Source: Apricaphanius iberus (Eukaryota; Chordata; Actinopteri; Cyprinodontiformes; Aphaniidae). Taken from it: a stretch of DNA of 64,000 bases. The stretch lies in assembly GCA_028564705.1 (NCBI GenBank), contig JAPXFQ010002904.1, forward strand, positions 1,612,001 to 1,676,000. Direction: 5' to 3'. Positions 36,313 to 50,400 of the stretch are shown here, piece after piece. Each line of letters starts with the position of its first letter. Within the stretch, counting starts at the first letter, position 1. Both the position numbers and the translations under genes were made by a program. The notes beneath the pieces are model-generated. The model did not search any database, was not told the DNA's origin, and was given only the letters and a program-made list of their open reading frames with translations.

Positions 36313-36769
36313 TTAAGCGACTCCAGCTCTACTCTTTCCCAGAACAGGTGGCCCTGAAAGGAAACTCTCAAAGATTAACCCGTTTTCAAAAAGTAGACCG
36401 TGAATAAGGCAGTAAATCTGTAATTGTAGCAAAAGCATAAAATATGTTTAAATATCAACATAAAAACATACAAATTAATATTCTGACTTTACATAATCCT
36501 CCCTTAATTTTATCAGACCACCAATAAACCACTCAAATAACTTAAAAGCTGGTTGCCAAGCCATCTTCTGGGTGATTTTAATAAAAAATGACTTCACAAA
36601 AAGTATAAACAAGAGGTGAAAATCATTTTACATTTAAGAATTAATTGTTGGTTAATGGTTGTTATCCAAATAACACGTGTTATTTTTATCTTATGTTATA
36701 TAAACTACAGTTTGCAGGGATTTTAAAGAACATAATTTGAAAACGTGCTGGAGAAAACAATATAACAGA

Positions 36770-37370
36770 AATACTCTGTTAGTTAAACATTCATGATGCA
36801 AACAGGGGTTGTTGTTGGAGGTCAGAGAGGTGAATGACCAGACTGGTTCAAGGTGACAAAAAGTAGTTCCACAATATTCAGAAATACCGTGATTGAATGC
36901 ACAAGACTTTCAACAAAGAGGCCGCTTGGTTGCAGCAGCATAAGTCCACATTGGATACAATTCCTGTCAGCTAAGAAGATGAAACTTACAGTTCACACAG
37001 ACTCTCTAACATTGGTCAGGAACGGATAGGAATGAAGTTGCTTCTTCCAACTGGAGTACTGAGATGGTAGAGTCAGAATTTTTTTTTTTAAATCATTCTT
37101 TCTTGTAACAACGAGTTAGTTTGGTGGCATTCATAACTTCATCTAATTGGTCACCGTGTCCATCCCTTCATGTGCACAGTCCATCTTTCGAAGGCCACTT
37201 TCAGCAGGACTATGCACCACATAAAACAGCTCAATGCATCGAAAACTGGTTTCTTGAACCTGAAAATAAGTGTTATTTACTCCAATGACATCCACAGTCA
37301 CCAGATCTCAATTAAAAAAACAGAACACTTTTGTGATGTAGTCAAATGGTGGAGATTTAAATACGGATGA
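36770..37370 (+). mobile_element. Degenerate Tc1-like remnant
   Basis: Contains GGTTCAAGGTGACAAAAAG, GTGCACAGTCCATC, CACCACATAAAACAGCTCA and AATGACATCCACAGTCACCAGATCTCAAT. These are reminiscent of a fish Tc1 family's transposase region, heavily mutated. No intact ends seen. Confidence 0.45.
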
Positions 37371-37458
37371 GCGACCATCTAACCTGAAGAAAATGCACAA
37401 TTATGTTTTGTTATTATAAACCCAAATATGCCTTTGAGGCATGTTTATAATATCCATT

Positions 37459-37797
37459 TGTGGCGCAGTGGTTAGCACTGTTGCCTTGCAGCAAGAAGGT
37501 TGTGGTTTCATATCCTGGCTCTTTCTACATGGAGTTTGCGCATGTTTTCCCCATGCATGCGTGGGTTTCCTCCGGGTACTCTGGCTTCCACCCACAGTCA
37601 AAACACAAGACGGTCAGGTTAATTGTTCTATCTAAATTGTCCTTAGGTGTGAGTGTGTATGCATGGCTGTATGTCCTCTATGTTGCCCTGCGATGGAATG
37701 GCGACCTGTTCAACCATGCCTGTTGACAGCTGGAGTTAAGCACCAACCCCACCCGTGACCCCTTGAGGATTAAGCGGTTTAGAAAATTGATGGATAA
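37459..37797 (+). repeat. SINE-like dispersed repeat with tRNA-type A box
   Basis: Begins TGGCGCAGTGGTTAGCACTG (A-box-like), followed about 30 bp later by GGTTGTGGTTTCATATCC (decayed B box). The body has GAGTTTGCGCATGTTTTCCC and the end AAAATTGATGGAT. It is the opposite orientation of 25190-25465. A hAT-like element begins directly at its 3' end. Confidence 0.75.
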
Positions 37798-38255
37798 TAG
37801 GGATGTGAATCTTACAACAACTCACGATTCCATTCTGATTCTGATTTGTGGAGTGATGATTCGATTCGCAATTAATACTATTAGTAAAAAAAAGGTGCCT
37901 ACTTGTAAGGCTGAGACGATATGCTTTTCTACCAATTCAATTTTTTTATAATTTTTTTGTAAGAGCTGATTAAATTTCATTTGAGATTCTTCAATATTGC
38001 AGATTTTTAATTCACTATAGTATTGAAAAGATATATAATTTTCTGTATGTTCTACTTCCCACATCTTATACCTTTACAACAGAATCAATGAAAAGTAAGA
38101 AATTTCTAAAGTAAACTGCTACTTAAATATACTTCAAAATAAAGTGAACTTAAACAAAAAAAAATTAATAAATTTTTTTATGTTCAAAAACCAATTCAAA
38201 ATTGTTAAGCAAAGAATCCAAATTATTACGTGAATCGATTTTTACCCCACCCCTA
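37798..38255. mobile_element. hAT-like MITE, imperfect TSD
   Basis: The termini TAGGGATGTGAATC and GATTTTTACCCCACCCCTA are approximately inverted. Flanks ATGGATAA and ATAGAAAA match at six of eight positions. AT-rich and non-coding. Confidence 0.6.
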
Positions 38256-38286
38256 ATAGAAAATATAATGCTTTAAATAAGCGGTT

Positions 38287-38320
38287 GGGCTTTTCCAATG
38301 GCACTATGGGAAATGTAGTA
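38287..38320. promoter_or_regulatory. Orphan CCAAT plus ZNF143/SBS-like module
   Basis: CCAATGG is followed by GCACTATGGGAAATGTAGT (reverse complement ACTACATTTCCCATAGTGC), which resembles a ZNF143 site. No gene is visible within several kb except psme1, whose start is 2.2 kb away. Could be chance or a remnant promoter. Confidence 0.35.
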
Positions 38321-39829
38321 GCGAAGTGTTTCAAAGAAAATGCCCTAAACTAACTGTTTAAAAAATTTCTGGAGACTTCATAATTCATTTTATTAAAAAC
38401 AGCCAATGAAAACAAGTCTTGCAAAGATAGATATGTCATCTCAAGTTTTATTTAGCTTTTTATGATGGTTTTAAGTGTAACTCCTTAAAAGGAGCGTCAC
38501 TTAAAGGTGGCCCTGGTCCATGGTGGGTGGATCAAAACCCACCCCAAGATTTTTTTTTCTCCGTTTTCTGTATATTGTCTTCTAATCCAATGATTCAATA
38601 ACCGGTTTCCCTTGTTAATTATAGTCACCAAGTCTTGACTGGTTCCACTGGGTGGCGCTATTTTGAAGAGGTCTGTGATAAACAACAGGAGAACATGCAG
38701 TATAAACATTAACAGTCCTTGAGAAAACACATGAAAATCATTGTGTTTGCTTTGGAGCTGGCTCCGATCCAAACCATACCTGTTTCCAGTTTCTATTTGA
38801 ACCGGTTTGTCTGGATGACATTGTTCACATTTCAATTAAGCTAATGTCAGAAGGTTGAATTAATTTTTGAAGGTATATGAGGACAAATCTCACATTGCAA
38901 ATGACATACGCCAAAGCACCAATGTGTCAACACAACTTTCTACCAAATGTAGAGTTTGAACCCAGAACTGATTGGATCTGCTGTCCTCCGACTGTTGTCA
39001 CAGCGTCTCTTTCATCAGAACATATGTGGACAGAACTGTGGTTAACCTGTTTAGGTCAAAGTTCAAAACAAATGAAAGCTCCAGAGAGGACAGACAGGAT
39101 AAAGCGTACCCAACTAAACAGTAAATTGTTTTGCAGTGTATCATTTTATTATTATTATTTTGTATTTGTTTTTTCCTACAATATGGACCAGGTGATTTAA
39201 CTCTAATAGATAAAACCAAATGGTCTGTGTGACAGGCTGCAGGTAAACCACCCTGATCTCTGCTGATTAACACTTTGGAATCGTGTAATTTCAGGCTGGA
39301 TCCAAAGAGCAAAGGCTGGACTTGTTTGCACTGAAAACATTACTTGTTGTTGACTTATTTTGACTGGGTGAGTGATTAAAAGCTCACAGAGTACTGTTCA
39401 GTTCAGTGACGAAGTTGAGAAATGGTCTGGACAAAGTTCATGCACCTTTAAAAAAGTGGGCCACAGAGAGAGGAGGTACACAGATAACCTTTGGACTTGT
39501 TTATATGTCTGAAAACAGACCCTATTGCACCTGGTTTGACCAACTGCAGCCATCCATGGTAACATATAAAAACTGAACGGATATGTAGATTTCTTCCTTT
39601 ACATTCAGTTATGTTAAAGTCAGCAGAACATCATAAGCCACTGCCAAAAACAACTGACCAAGAGGCAGAAAAAGAAAGGAAACATGTTTGTCAACAAATG
39701 ATCTTCTTTACATTACATTAGAAAAATATTTTGATCATACTTTTTCTACTTTGTTATAGTCTTCTCTCCCAGTAACTTGTTATTTCCCCTGAACTTCTAC
39801 ATATTTTGTTACAACAAATTTCAACATAT

Positions 39830-40665
39830 TTTTTTAGGACCTCAAGCTCTGTTAATTTAGATAATTTAGAGTACAAACATTATGTTTTGCCACAAATTCT
39901 CAATTGAATATAGCCCTTGACTTTGACTAGGTCATGCTAACTATGCTAACTAATTAAAATGATTTGATACAAACCATTTCATTGTAGCTCCATCAGTATG
40001 CTTAAGGGAATTATTCTGAAGGAAGACCTCCACCTCAGTCTCAACTATTTTTCAACTTCTCCCTCGGTATCATACAGCCACCATCATATTGTACAGTGGG
40101 AATGGTGTGCTCAGGGTGATGCCCTGTGTTACTTTTCCACGTCGTTTTGCGTTTAGCATATACTGGAAAAAAGTTTTGGTCTCATCTGATAAGAGCACCT
40201 TATTCCACATGTTTGCTGTGGTCGCGATTTGGTGACCTGCAAATTGAATTCCTCATAGTGTTTTTCAACAATGGTTTTATTCTTGACACACTTTGATAAA
40301 GCCCAAATTTGTGGTTTGCATTATTAAATATTCTCCTATTCTCCTTGGTCTGGGCTGCCAGTATAGTGGGATTGCAGCTATGATTTACAACTTCCAGTTT
40401 GGGATGGTGGATTAAACATTGTCCTGTGAGGTATTCCAGGATGGGCACGTTCTTCTACAATTTTACCCTGCTTTAAACTTCTCCACAACCTTACCCCTGT
40501 CCTTTCTGCTTTGCTGCATGGTCTTCACAATACTATTGTTCACTGATGTTTTCTAACAGATCTCTTAACAAAAAATCTGAATGCTTGCAAAGAATAAATT
40601 GAACACAGATGTATTCTACTTTATAAAAATTATGTGAGTCATGAAAGAAATGTGTTGTATTGGAG
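39830..40665 (-). mobile_element. Tc1/mariner-like remnant
   Basis: GTACAGTGGGAATGGTGTGC, GGTCTCATCTGATAAGAGCA and CCACATGTTTGCTGTGG are reverse-strand signatures of a common fish Tc1-like transposase region. Numerous stops, intergenic between psme1 and pck2. Confidence 0.7.
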
Positions 40666-43059
40666 TTTATTTATGGGTAACAGAGGGTGGGGGCTGAATC
40701 AAAATGGATTCCATTGGCAAAAATGTAAAGACAAGCCCCAATGAATTATTTTCTATCCACTTCACAATTTTGTACCACTTTCTGTTCGTCTTTCAGTTAA
40801 ATACACTGCAGTTTGTGATTGTACCGTGGAAATTTTTAGGAGATGTGAGTACTTTTGCGAGGCAGAGCCAATGGACCCATTATTGTGACGTTGCTAAATC
40901 TTATCCCCTTGTAAAACGACCTTATCTAAATAAACCATTCATTTTGCCATTCAAATTTAAAATGCAGCACAGTTTTCTTTTTCTCCTGGCTTTTAAACTG
41001 TTTTGGTAGAAATTGCACTTTGTCTATGTGGTGCCAGGTCTCTTGGTGTGTTTTGGTGACCTATCCCTCCAAGTGTTGCACTTCTCCACAAATAATTTTT
41101 ACTCTGAAATGTTGTTGCGCAACATGTTCGTTTTTGTTAGTCTCAAATCAACTGCAATTCCATAATTAGACTTTCGACAAAAGTTTCTACACATGAAAAT
41201 CGGACAAAGGTGTTGGCAATTTGTAGAAAAATTAGGTCTGGCCTTTTTTGTGGCCATCTGTTTCAGGATTTGTGTTATCAAAACAGTAAAGTTTAAACTA
41301 TTGCTTTTGTCACAACACATAAGGCCCACGACAGTGTGCAACAAGCTTGATAAACATATTTGCTCAAGAGAAAGTAAAAAGCAGCACATTTGTTTTAGGT
41401 TGCTGGAATGTCTTGAAACTGGAATTAGAAGCACAGCTATTAATAGGACCAACTTTTTTTGTCATATAAAAAAATTTAGATAAAGGTAAGAGGATGGCTG
41501 AAATAACACAAATCTAATAAGCAGAAATATTACTATAATAGAGAAGTAAATAGGTTTGATTACCTCAAATTAAAAGTAATCAACCATTACAATCTCGTAT
41601 AAAGTTGGCCAAATACCTGATTCTTCTTGAACTTCGAAAAGAATATTCATTTGAATCAGGAAGCTTCAGGATGTCCATGAACATGCAGTAGGCCCTCAGA
41701 GGAGAGGGTGCAGAATTGTGCTCCCACCAGAACAAAGCCTACTCAACATTGGAAGTATGTGAGTGAGAATGTATCTGCATGTATAATTAATCTTTACATG
41801 TTGAACAATAGCTTTGTGATAAGACAAGCAGCCAAAAGGTACATTTTGTCCAAACAAACCCCACCAAGAACAGTTTTGAATTCTGTTAGATGTAAATGAT
41901 TGTACAGGAGAAGATTTCTAGTTATTTGATCCTTTCAGCGGCTTGGGTTACATAGAAAATATATTTATCGGACACAAAATAAAGATGAATTGACAGTAAA
42001 TCATTGCGATACGATCCATGTTTGGGGCTGATTCTGATTCTTGAATAGCACATTCGTCCTTCCAGTGTAACTTCTTTGCACACTCAGGCCATAAAACATT
42101 TTCCAGCATAGTGGAGCACTTGGTCACAAGAGAAGACCAGAAAGTTAATAACATTGAAATTATTGCATTAATCTACCCACTGTTGTCACAGGCGTCTTCT
42201 GAAGGCAATATAATAATAATAATAATATATTTTTTTTAATCAATGACTCCATGCATTTGGTTCAGAAAGGTAATAGTCTACGACCTGACATATGCTGAAG
42301 TGACTGTTTTGTATTACCATTTTGTTCAACTTAGAATGTATTTAACAAAATATTTTTTTGACTGAAGTTACATTTTTTTTTACTAAACTGGATATTAGTA
42401 GGACCCATTTTCGAAGACATTATCTGTACGATGCCCTGACCTTTCTTGTGTTTTGGAACTACATAAAGAAACTAAATTGGATTGAATATTTGGACCTGTG
42501 GAAAGGAAACCTGTCAGTTTTTAAACTTCTTTAAAACCTGAGGTCAACCCTTAAATAAAGGAGAATCCAACAATGTGTAACTTCAAGCTCTAATAAGGCA
42601 AGAGTAGGTCACCGTTAGCAGGATTTTAGTCTATAATTGTCAGAATCAACTAAATAAGTTATGAAGAAGAGTCAATTACATGTACAAACAGACTTTGTGT
42701 AAAATTTATATTTTCTTGTAAATTCCAAAAAACACAAACAGATTTGTGGCCGTTTCTTATTCCTGGTCAGTGCAAGAAAGACGTCCATGTAAGACAACCA
42801 CTGTTCCTTTTCGTAATTCATGCAGAAAAACAGGTTTTCTTTTATCACACTTTTACTGGTGCTGGACTGTTCAGTACAATTTTTAACATTCTTTATCTTT
42901 ATTGACCACATATCAAACACAAAGGTAAGTGTTATAAGAAGGCTTAATGTAAAGACCAAATCAAACCATAAAAGTTTTCACATATTGTCATGCTACAAAT
43001 GCACACTTTCATGTATTTCTTTAAATAATTATAGCTCATAAAGTACACTTCAATCAATT

Positions 43060-43745
43060 ATGTGAAAATGGAGCATGTATGGCATAACATAGCGATTGCC
43101 ATCCACTGATAGCTTATAGATTCGGCAAGGAGGATATAAATCAGAGAAGCAACTCTCCATGAGGTGCAGATCTAAAAGCTTAGGTAGGTAAAGTCCTTTG
43201 AAAGAACAGCTGTTCGTCATGCACACCACAAACCCAACCTTTATGGATGAGTGGTGAGGAGTAGTAGTAGGTTAACTTTTATAGTTCTCACAAACCATGT
43301 AGGGAACACACCAAACAAGTGCCGTGGTTAGGTTAGACCAAAGCGGATCTTTTAGGCCTTACATGTACATAAAAAAACTAGCGACTCAAGCCAACCTGAA
43401 CACCACAACCTTGCACTGAAACATGGTGGAGACAGCATCATGCTGGGGAAAACTGGCCAGTGTTATTGAGAAGATGAATGGAGTTAAAACACGGGCAATC
43501 CTGCTGTGGCTGTCATTAACATGAGACTGGGGATGAAGTTATACCTTCCAGCCGGAGAACAACCCCAATCAAAACCAGAGCTATAAGCTGTTTTACACGT
43601 AGGGCAAAAAATGTTAGTAAATGTGCAGAGCTTGAAGTGATACTGCCCTACATAGGACTTAATCCAAAAACACACGACACTTTTAAGGCTTCTATTTGTA
43701 TAAAAAGAGAAAAGTAAACTATTAAAAACCAACAACTTCTTTAAA
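43060..43745 (+). mobile_element. Tc1/mariner-like remnant
   Basis: CTGAAACATGGTGGAGACAG, ATCATGCTGGGG, AACATGAGACTGGGG and TTCCAGCCGGAGAACAACCC resemble the transposase coding region of the same fish Tc1-like group, in plus orientation and much diverged. Confidence 0.6.
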
Positions 43746-44076
43746 TTCATGATTATATTTTATTTTGTGTTGCTTTATCGGACAAAATCGCAGCTTGTGG
43801 CGGTACAGCATGGCAACGTCTGGGTTTAGGCAGTGATAGAGCGACTAGAAACACATTTTAAGATAATAAAAAAAGCCTGGAAATGAGATGTTTTGATTAA
43901 AAAAATAATAATAATAAAAATAATCCTTAGCGTGAAACGTGTCTATATGTGTTTATTACCCTGTAAGAAACCACAACAACACTATGTTTTGAGTTTGTTG
44001 AGCTGGAGCTTCCGGGTTGTTCCCGGAGCTTCTCTGCGTCAGATTTTACGTGCTGAAGTGCAGGAACTATCGGGGC

Positions 44077-44125
44077 TTGCATCATCTGGGAGGGACCGGG
44101 CGAGCAGTCGGGACACGGTGCATCA
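44077..44125. promoter_or_regulatory. pck2: Two CARE/ATF4-type motifs upstream of pck2
   Basis: TTGCATCA at 44077-44084 (reverse complement TGATGCAA) and GTGCATCA at 44118-44125 (reverse complement TGATGCAC) match the C/EBP-ATF response element core. They lie 41 bp apart and 330-380 bp upstream of the pck2 start codon. Human PCK2 is a known ATF4-responsive gene, so the sites fit. Whether they precede the start site is unknown. Confidence 0.5.
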
Positions 44126-44456
44126 TCACAATCTATCCACAAAGCGTATGTTAATTTCAATCAGAAGCGCCTCCTCCCCGCTGTAATCGTCGGGCCGAGC
44201 GTCTGGACTGTGATAAAGCAGCGTGGGGACTCCGTGGAGCCATCAGTCCGCTCTGATCGTGGGTCAGAACAGCATCCGCCGAACCGCTTCCAAGGTGTTT
44301 CACTTGGAGCAAAGTGCAAGGTCCTAAGTCAGAGCACAGATATGAGCTGTGAAGAGCTTCAGCCGCTGTAGATTGTCTTTTCCCCCCCACTGCAGATTAC
44401 TTTTATGTCGCTTTTTACGGTCTTTTTAAATTATTAATCCAAGTTTAGGACCAAAG

Positions 44457-47400
44457 ATGTCGTGCCTTTTTTTAGGAGTCATACGAAGGTGAGTATTTTA
44501 TCTGTGCAATTCATGTTTTTGATGATGTTCAAGTGATCAGATGTCATTTCAGTTAGACATTTGTCCTGTCTGGTTCTTTATGAGTTACTAGAAGTAGAAG
44601 TTGAGCCTGTGGTTCTCCATTGTTTGCAAGCTGCTGTCAGAAACTTGCCAGACTTGATTCTGGCTGTAGGATGAGTGACTATCAAAAAATAAATTGTTTC
44701 AGTCTTTGTCAAAGCAGTGTTCAGTTTCTGCATTTTTTTTTCTCTTAACCTTTGCAACCTGGAGGCTTTGTGATGAGGCCGCATCACTCAGGAGGCCATG
44801 GAGTCAAAGTGAGCAATCAGTTCAAATAGTGTGTGCTTGTTTTTTCCTCTTTAAAGGTGCATGCCTGGGAGACACTGACACTAATGCAGTGTGTGTGTGA
44901 GCCACCATTGGGGCTCCTGTGTATTCTGTTTGCATTTCTGCCTGAGTGCAGATGTCACTGAAAGTCAAATATAATTCAGCATGTGTGCATGTCGTTCGTG
45001 GTGACACTGCAGCTGGCCTCATATTCTGTTTAACCAGGATCTCTGCAGGGCAGGGGCTGTGAGATGGGAGTGTTGGCGTGTAGTCCTGTGCTGTGTGTGG
45101 ATTGGCTTGTCGAATCAGAGGTGTGTTTTCCGTGAAAACACTTTGACTCGAATCAGGATTCCACATTCTCCCTCGCCGAATAGTGAAGCTTACCTCCTGC
45201 GAGATTATATCTTTGTTAGTCTTGCAAAATGTGCCATGAGGCAGCATTCTGGAACTTATCTGGTCTAGGATGGGAATTGGGTGGAGAACGGGAAGCAGAC
45301 AGAGAAACATGAGGAGATGGTTAGTTTTTTTGGGGGGGGAAACTAGAGCAAAGGTCACAAGGTCCAAAGAGAACGACATATTTTTACAAGAAGAAAGAAC
45401 AAAATGTCTAATCCAGCCCTACCAGTTGTACAACATTTAACTTTTTCTTTTTAATGCTTCACCTCAACAAATTTAACTTAAAATCCAATCCAGGTCATCT
45501 TCTTTTTTCAATTGCAGTCACAAAAACGATAATGTTTAACCATATCTCACGAGTTAGTGTAATTAACAGCACGGCAGGAATAATGTGCATAATTGATTGC
45601 CTACGTGGTGAAAAGACCGACTCACTGCAGATCTGACTGAAGAGACTGTTTCATGTAAAATCACTCAAAAAAGAATTTCAACAGAGGTTCTTTATCCTTA
45701 ATGTTTCTGGGGCAAGGGGCTGTCTGTTGGTTGGGAGACAGTGACAGTGTTATTTGTTAATTTCCACTCTACTCATCTGTCATTGATTTGCTCAGCTCAA
45801 TGAATGATTAAATCTGCAGGTCAATATGTAAAGTGTAGAAGACAAGACGAGATGATACAAAGCATGATACTAGACCAAGATGTCAGCATAGTTTTTTTAG
45901 GGAGAAGGAAGAATTAACATTTTACTATTTCACTCATACAGTAAAGATTTTGCTAATAACTTGCTGCGTTTTAAAGAATCTCTGTGGCAGTGGCGCTGCG
46001 GTACTCAAAGTGGTTAGATACCTCAATACTTGAGACATCCTTTTAAAAGAAAACTTTGTGTAGTTGAAGCACCAAATATACATAACATTTAAATCTTCAA
46101 ATATCTCATTCATTCATACAGTCTTCATTATCTACATTCTGGAGGGTGTAGCCAATCAGTTGCAAGAAAAATTAATGCTGCTCCTGGTTTGGTTCTTTTA
46201 CAAATACAAGTAAGTGAAGTAGGATTGGAGATGCGTGTTTAAGTTTAAGCTGTATTTCCTTTCAAATATATTAGATACATTTTAAAAATAATCCACATAA
46301 ATGTGACCGTCAAATTACTCAACCCCCGCTGTGTACAGTTCAGGTTTGATCAGTTTAAGAAATGCGTTTTTAGAAACATCAATTTAAAGATGGTCAATGT
46401 TGGTTAGGGCTGCCCCACGATGCAATATGCAATAATTATCACGGAAAGTCACGATGATGATATGGCTTGAGAAAAATCAACTAATATTAAAAAGTGTTAC
46501 TGTCCTCCTGCTTTGGGTTGATATCAAACATGGAATCCAGATGCTGAGTGGTCAATCAACTTAGTACAAGAATAATTACATTACTTATTTTCATCTCAAC
46601 AAGGTTTTATTGAAAAGCCTATGTTGTGCTACATCAGTTGCATTATCTTATAGACTTGACCCCCTCGCTGCCTCTTCCCTTATGTTTATGCTGCAATAAA
46701 AAACGGGTTCCATTAAATGTATTACAAATACAGCCTGAATGGATTACGCTTTAATAATAAGCTAACATTTATTGCAGTTCACAAAATACACATTGTGACG
46801 TTGCGATAACAATAAAGTTGCGATATATTATGTAACCCAAATGTTAGTACTAACGTTAATATCTAACAATTGGCTATATTGTCATAGTGCTTTCAAATCA
46901 CTTGTTTTTCCATGTAACTTTGTCACTGCCTTTTTCTACTGTGTACCCAACATGTTCCCATAGAAATTATCCAAATGTGCTGAAAGTTTATTGTTTTCTT
47001 TTATAATTGAGTTTTTTGGGTCCAACTACAAATCTTTAGTGTTTTTTTGTTTTTTAATTAAGATCATAGGGCGAGAAAATATGGGAAAAGAATATGGGGT
47101 TTAGGAGAAAGGCACAACACTTTAAGTAGTGTTTTTGGGAAAATAAGGAAAACCTTTTGTTCCCCATTTGGTGAAAAGGTTTCACTCATCACATACTGTC
47201 TTTTAAGACTCTTTAAGCAATGTTGGATATTCCACCTGAGGCTCAGTTTTAGTATTTAAGATTTTGAACTACAAATGATCAAATGCAGCCCAGATTTTAA
47301 AAAAAGGCTATACTTTTTCCTTTAATTTAGGAAGTTTCAAAGCAGATGTTAACTTTAGTATAGTTACCAACTACGGTTAACCAGTCATGGTGTTCAAGCA

Positions 47401-50400
47401 GTGCTTACACATTGTTCATATTTTATTTGTCACCATTATTTTTTCTACTGATGATCTTAAACGATGTTACACATACGATGAAAATAGTTCACTCTGTCAA
47501 CACAACCGCTTAACGCAAGATCTACTTCCTTTTATACTTCAAAATAAGACTTGTCATCAGTAGACATTTACATATATCTATGATTTGAATTAATTAAACA
47601 GTTATCAAGGTTACTCAAATGGCCTTGCCATTTTCATCAAATTTATAGCAATGTTTTTCCTGAGGGCAGTTTGTGATATAAACAGAAATTGAGGCGGGTC
47701 TTAGCAGCTCTTCCAGAGATCTAGTTTATGGCCAAATATCAGTAATCCTGCATTTCTATCAGCACCATCTATATGTGAGGTCCAAAGGTAAGCCATCTAG
47801 GAACACGTTCACGTGTTAAAGTCAAATGGTTCAAATCAACAGGATATGGTACATTTGAAACATAAACAGTCAACTTTTTTCATTTTTATTTTTGTACATA
47901 CATTGTTCTGCTCCTGGCTGCATACAGCTATGTATCCCATGGTCCAAAACTAGTATTCTGAAAACAAAAGGATTTACCTTCTTGCCTATTACCTCCTGAG
48001 CTTCAGCTACCTGAGGTAACTTCCAGTTTATCTCCAAGATAACAAGATCAAAGATGAACATTTCCTTTCTGTCTTGTGGCACATTTGATTCCACTCTCAG
48101 CACAATCTTCACCGTGCTGATGATTAATTACTCTCACATCAGTCGTTAAACGATACTCAACCCCCAAGTTCAAAGAAAGTTTGACACATGCTTTGTTAAA
48201 TGGTTTCTAGTTCTCTGCCTTAGCACTGATGACACACATCCATCAACATTCCTGCATGTACCCTTTGTATGTTCAGGCCGGATTTACGGGTTTATCTGCA
48301 TGCAGATACTGAAGTATTTGTGTGTAATTGCTGTACTCTTAATAAACGCTCAAAGACATGATGTGGTAGTCACTTGCCAGTGTTTGACAAAGTGTCTGTC
48401 TTTAAAACATCCCCCCAAGAGAAAATGTGAGACTTGTGTTGCCTTTCAAACTAGCAAAACCTTTACTTTAGTTTAAATACTTATTTTTAAGTCCTAATGA
48501 CTGCTGAACATACAGAGTCCACGTGACCACATGGAGTCAGCCACAGCAAAGCAGATAACACTGTATGTTCAGTGTTCAGGGAACAGGCAGAAGGCACACA
48601 TGCAGGTTTGTGTTTTACCAGTAAACATGGCAACCAACACTCACGGGCTTGTGTACATGAATATTATGCTGCTGACAAACAATAGCTTGGCTCCCCCACA
48701 GGCCTCTCTTTGTCCACAGACGTCATTTTGAGGTTTTCAGCCCAAACTTAAAAAGATCAATCTACCCTTTTTCCCATGAAACAGGCCTATCACTGCAGCC
48801 ACAAGAAAACATTAGATTACACCTGGCAGCCTTAGAAAAACAAATACATGGGAAAGGTCCTTCCAAAAAGTTACCAGACTCTCAGACAGTAGGATACAGT
48901 CGCCTCCCAGACATAACATTGCCTTCCGATATATGTGGTTTACCTGTAGGAAAGTGTGTCTGCATGGCAATGAACAAATAACAAGAACCAGTTGACCGCT
49001 ACCACTTCATGAACGTGTTGTCACCCTCATTCAGAACCCCTTGCCGCCTTCTCTTACAGACAGGGTGGTGTTGGGGCCAGCGTCGGGGTCCGGTCCCTGG
49101 CCTCCATCCCTTCGCTACCACCCGCTGTGGCTGATTTTGTCAAGGGAGCGGTTGACGAGTGCAAACCTGCCAACGTCCATGTAGTAACTGGTGCTCCTGA
49201 GGAATCGGCCAACATCCTGGCCGGCCTGGAAAGGGACGGCATGGTCAAGAGGCTTCCCAAATACGAGAACTGGTAAGAGTGGTGCAGATGACCAGCTAAT
49301 CGTCTTCTAGTTTATTCTGAAATGGCCACAACTAAATTTTCTGCTTGGCAGTTGGCTGGCCCGTACAGACCCAAAGGATGTGGCCCGGGTGGAGAGCAAG
49401 ACTGTGATCGTAACCAAGAACCAGAGAGACACCATCCCCATCCCCGCTGCAGGGGTGAAGAGCCAACTGGGTAGCTGGATGAGCGAGTCAGACTGGCAGA
49501 AAGCCAGACAAGACCGTTTTCCCGCCTGCATGGATGGTAGGTCAATGGATCCGTTTCACCCACCTTGAATATGAATTCATTTCCAGTGTTAACTAAAAGT
49601 TATTATAATATTATAAATACCTCCCAATTCCCTTTTTTCATGAAAGAAATGAAGGAATTGTATTACTGAAAACATTATAATCATGTTTAGATAACACTGG
49701 AAATGAAGTTGTGCCTTACAGCAACCTGAATGTATTAGGTTGACCCAACCCAGCATGTTTACATTTAGTTCACTCCACAAAATTCATTGTTGCTAAATCG
49801 ACCCAATTCAGTTCGGTGGAAATTGTTTTTTTTTGTTGAGTGTATTTACGACAGCTATGAAAGATTTCCTTTTTAAATTTGCATGGGTTTGATTTTGTCT
49901 TTATTTCGTTTTTCATATACGTTGTACAATATACCGGTGGTTTGGTGTCACAGACTCTGCAAGAGACTGCAGTAGCTAAGAGATGCAACATTTTCTTGTA
50001 CTAAGGTTTTGCCTTTGTGAGAGTTCATATATGGTTCTGGTGTGTTTGACTTCTTTTGCATTGGTATTAATTGTACTTTTCAATTACTTCTTTCCATCAG
50101 TTTAGAAAATACACCGCATGTTTATTATTTCAAAAATGTAGAATTATGAGATGATGGTAAAGGGACAGTATATAGGTTTATAAAAGCACATTTTTGAAGA
50201 CTTTACAAGGAATGCTTCAGCAGAACTTCTGCACATGCTCTTTCACTCCCTAAGAGAGGGTTATATAGCCAGTGATTCATTTTTGGTACCAACCATATAT
50301 AGAATATCAATTGCTAAACCAAAGACTGGCATTTACATCAAATATACAGCCAGAAGTGTTGGTCTCATTTTGAACACATATTGAACCATAGCTCATTTTT

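Larger units (their letters stand above)
36313..44050. other. Spacer between psme1 and pck2
   Basis: About 7.7 kb filled by Tc1-like remnants, a SINE-like copy and a hAT-like MITE, with AT-rich unassigned sequence between (for example 38330-39820, 40670-43050). No protein-coding gene recognised; short frames here show no family hallmarks. Confidence 0.6.

Noticed and set aside
44822..45379. A 185-aa minus-strand open frame in pck2 intron 1
   Set aside because: No recognisable domain, biased composition (Thr/Pro/His) and no splice context; likely chance.
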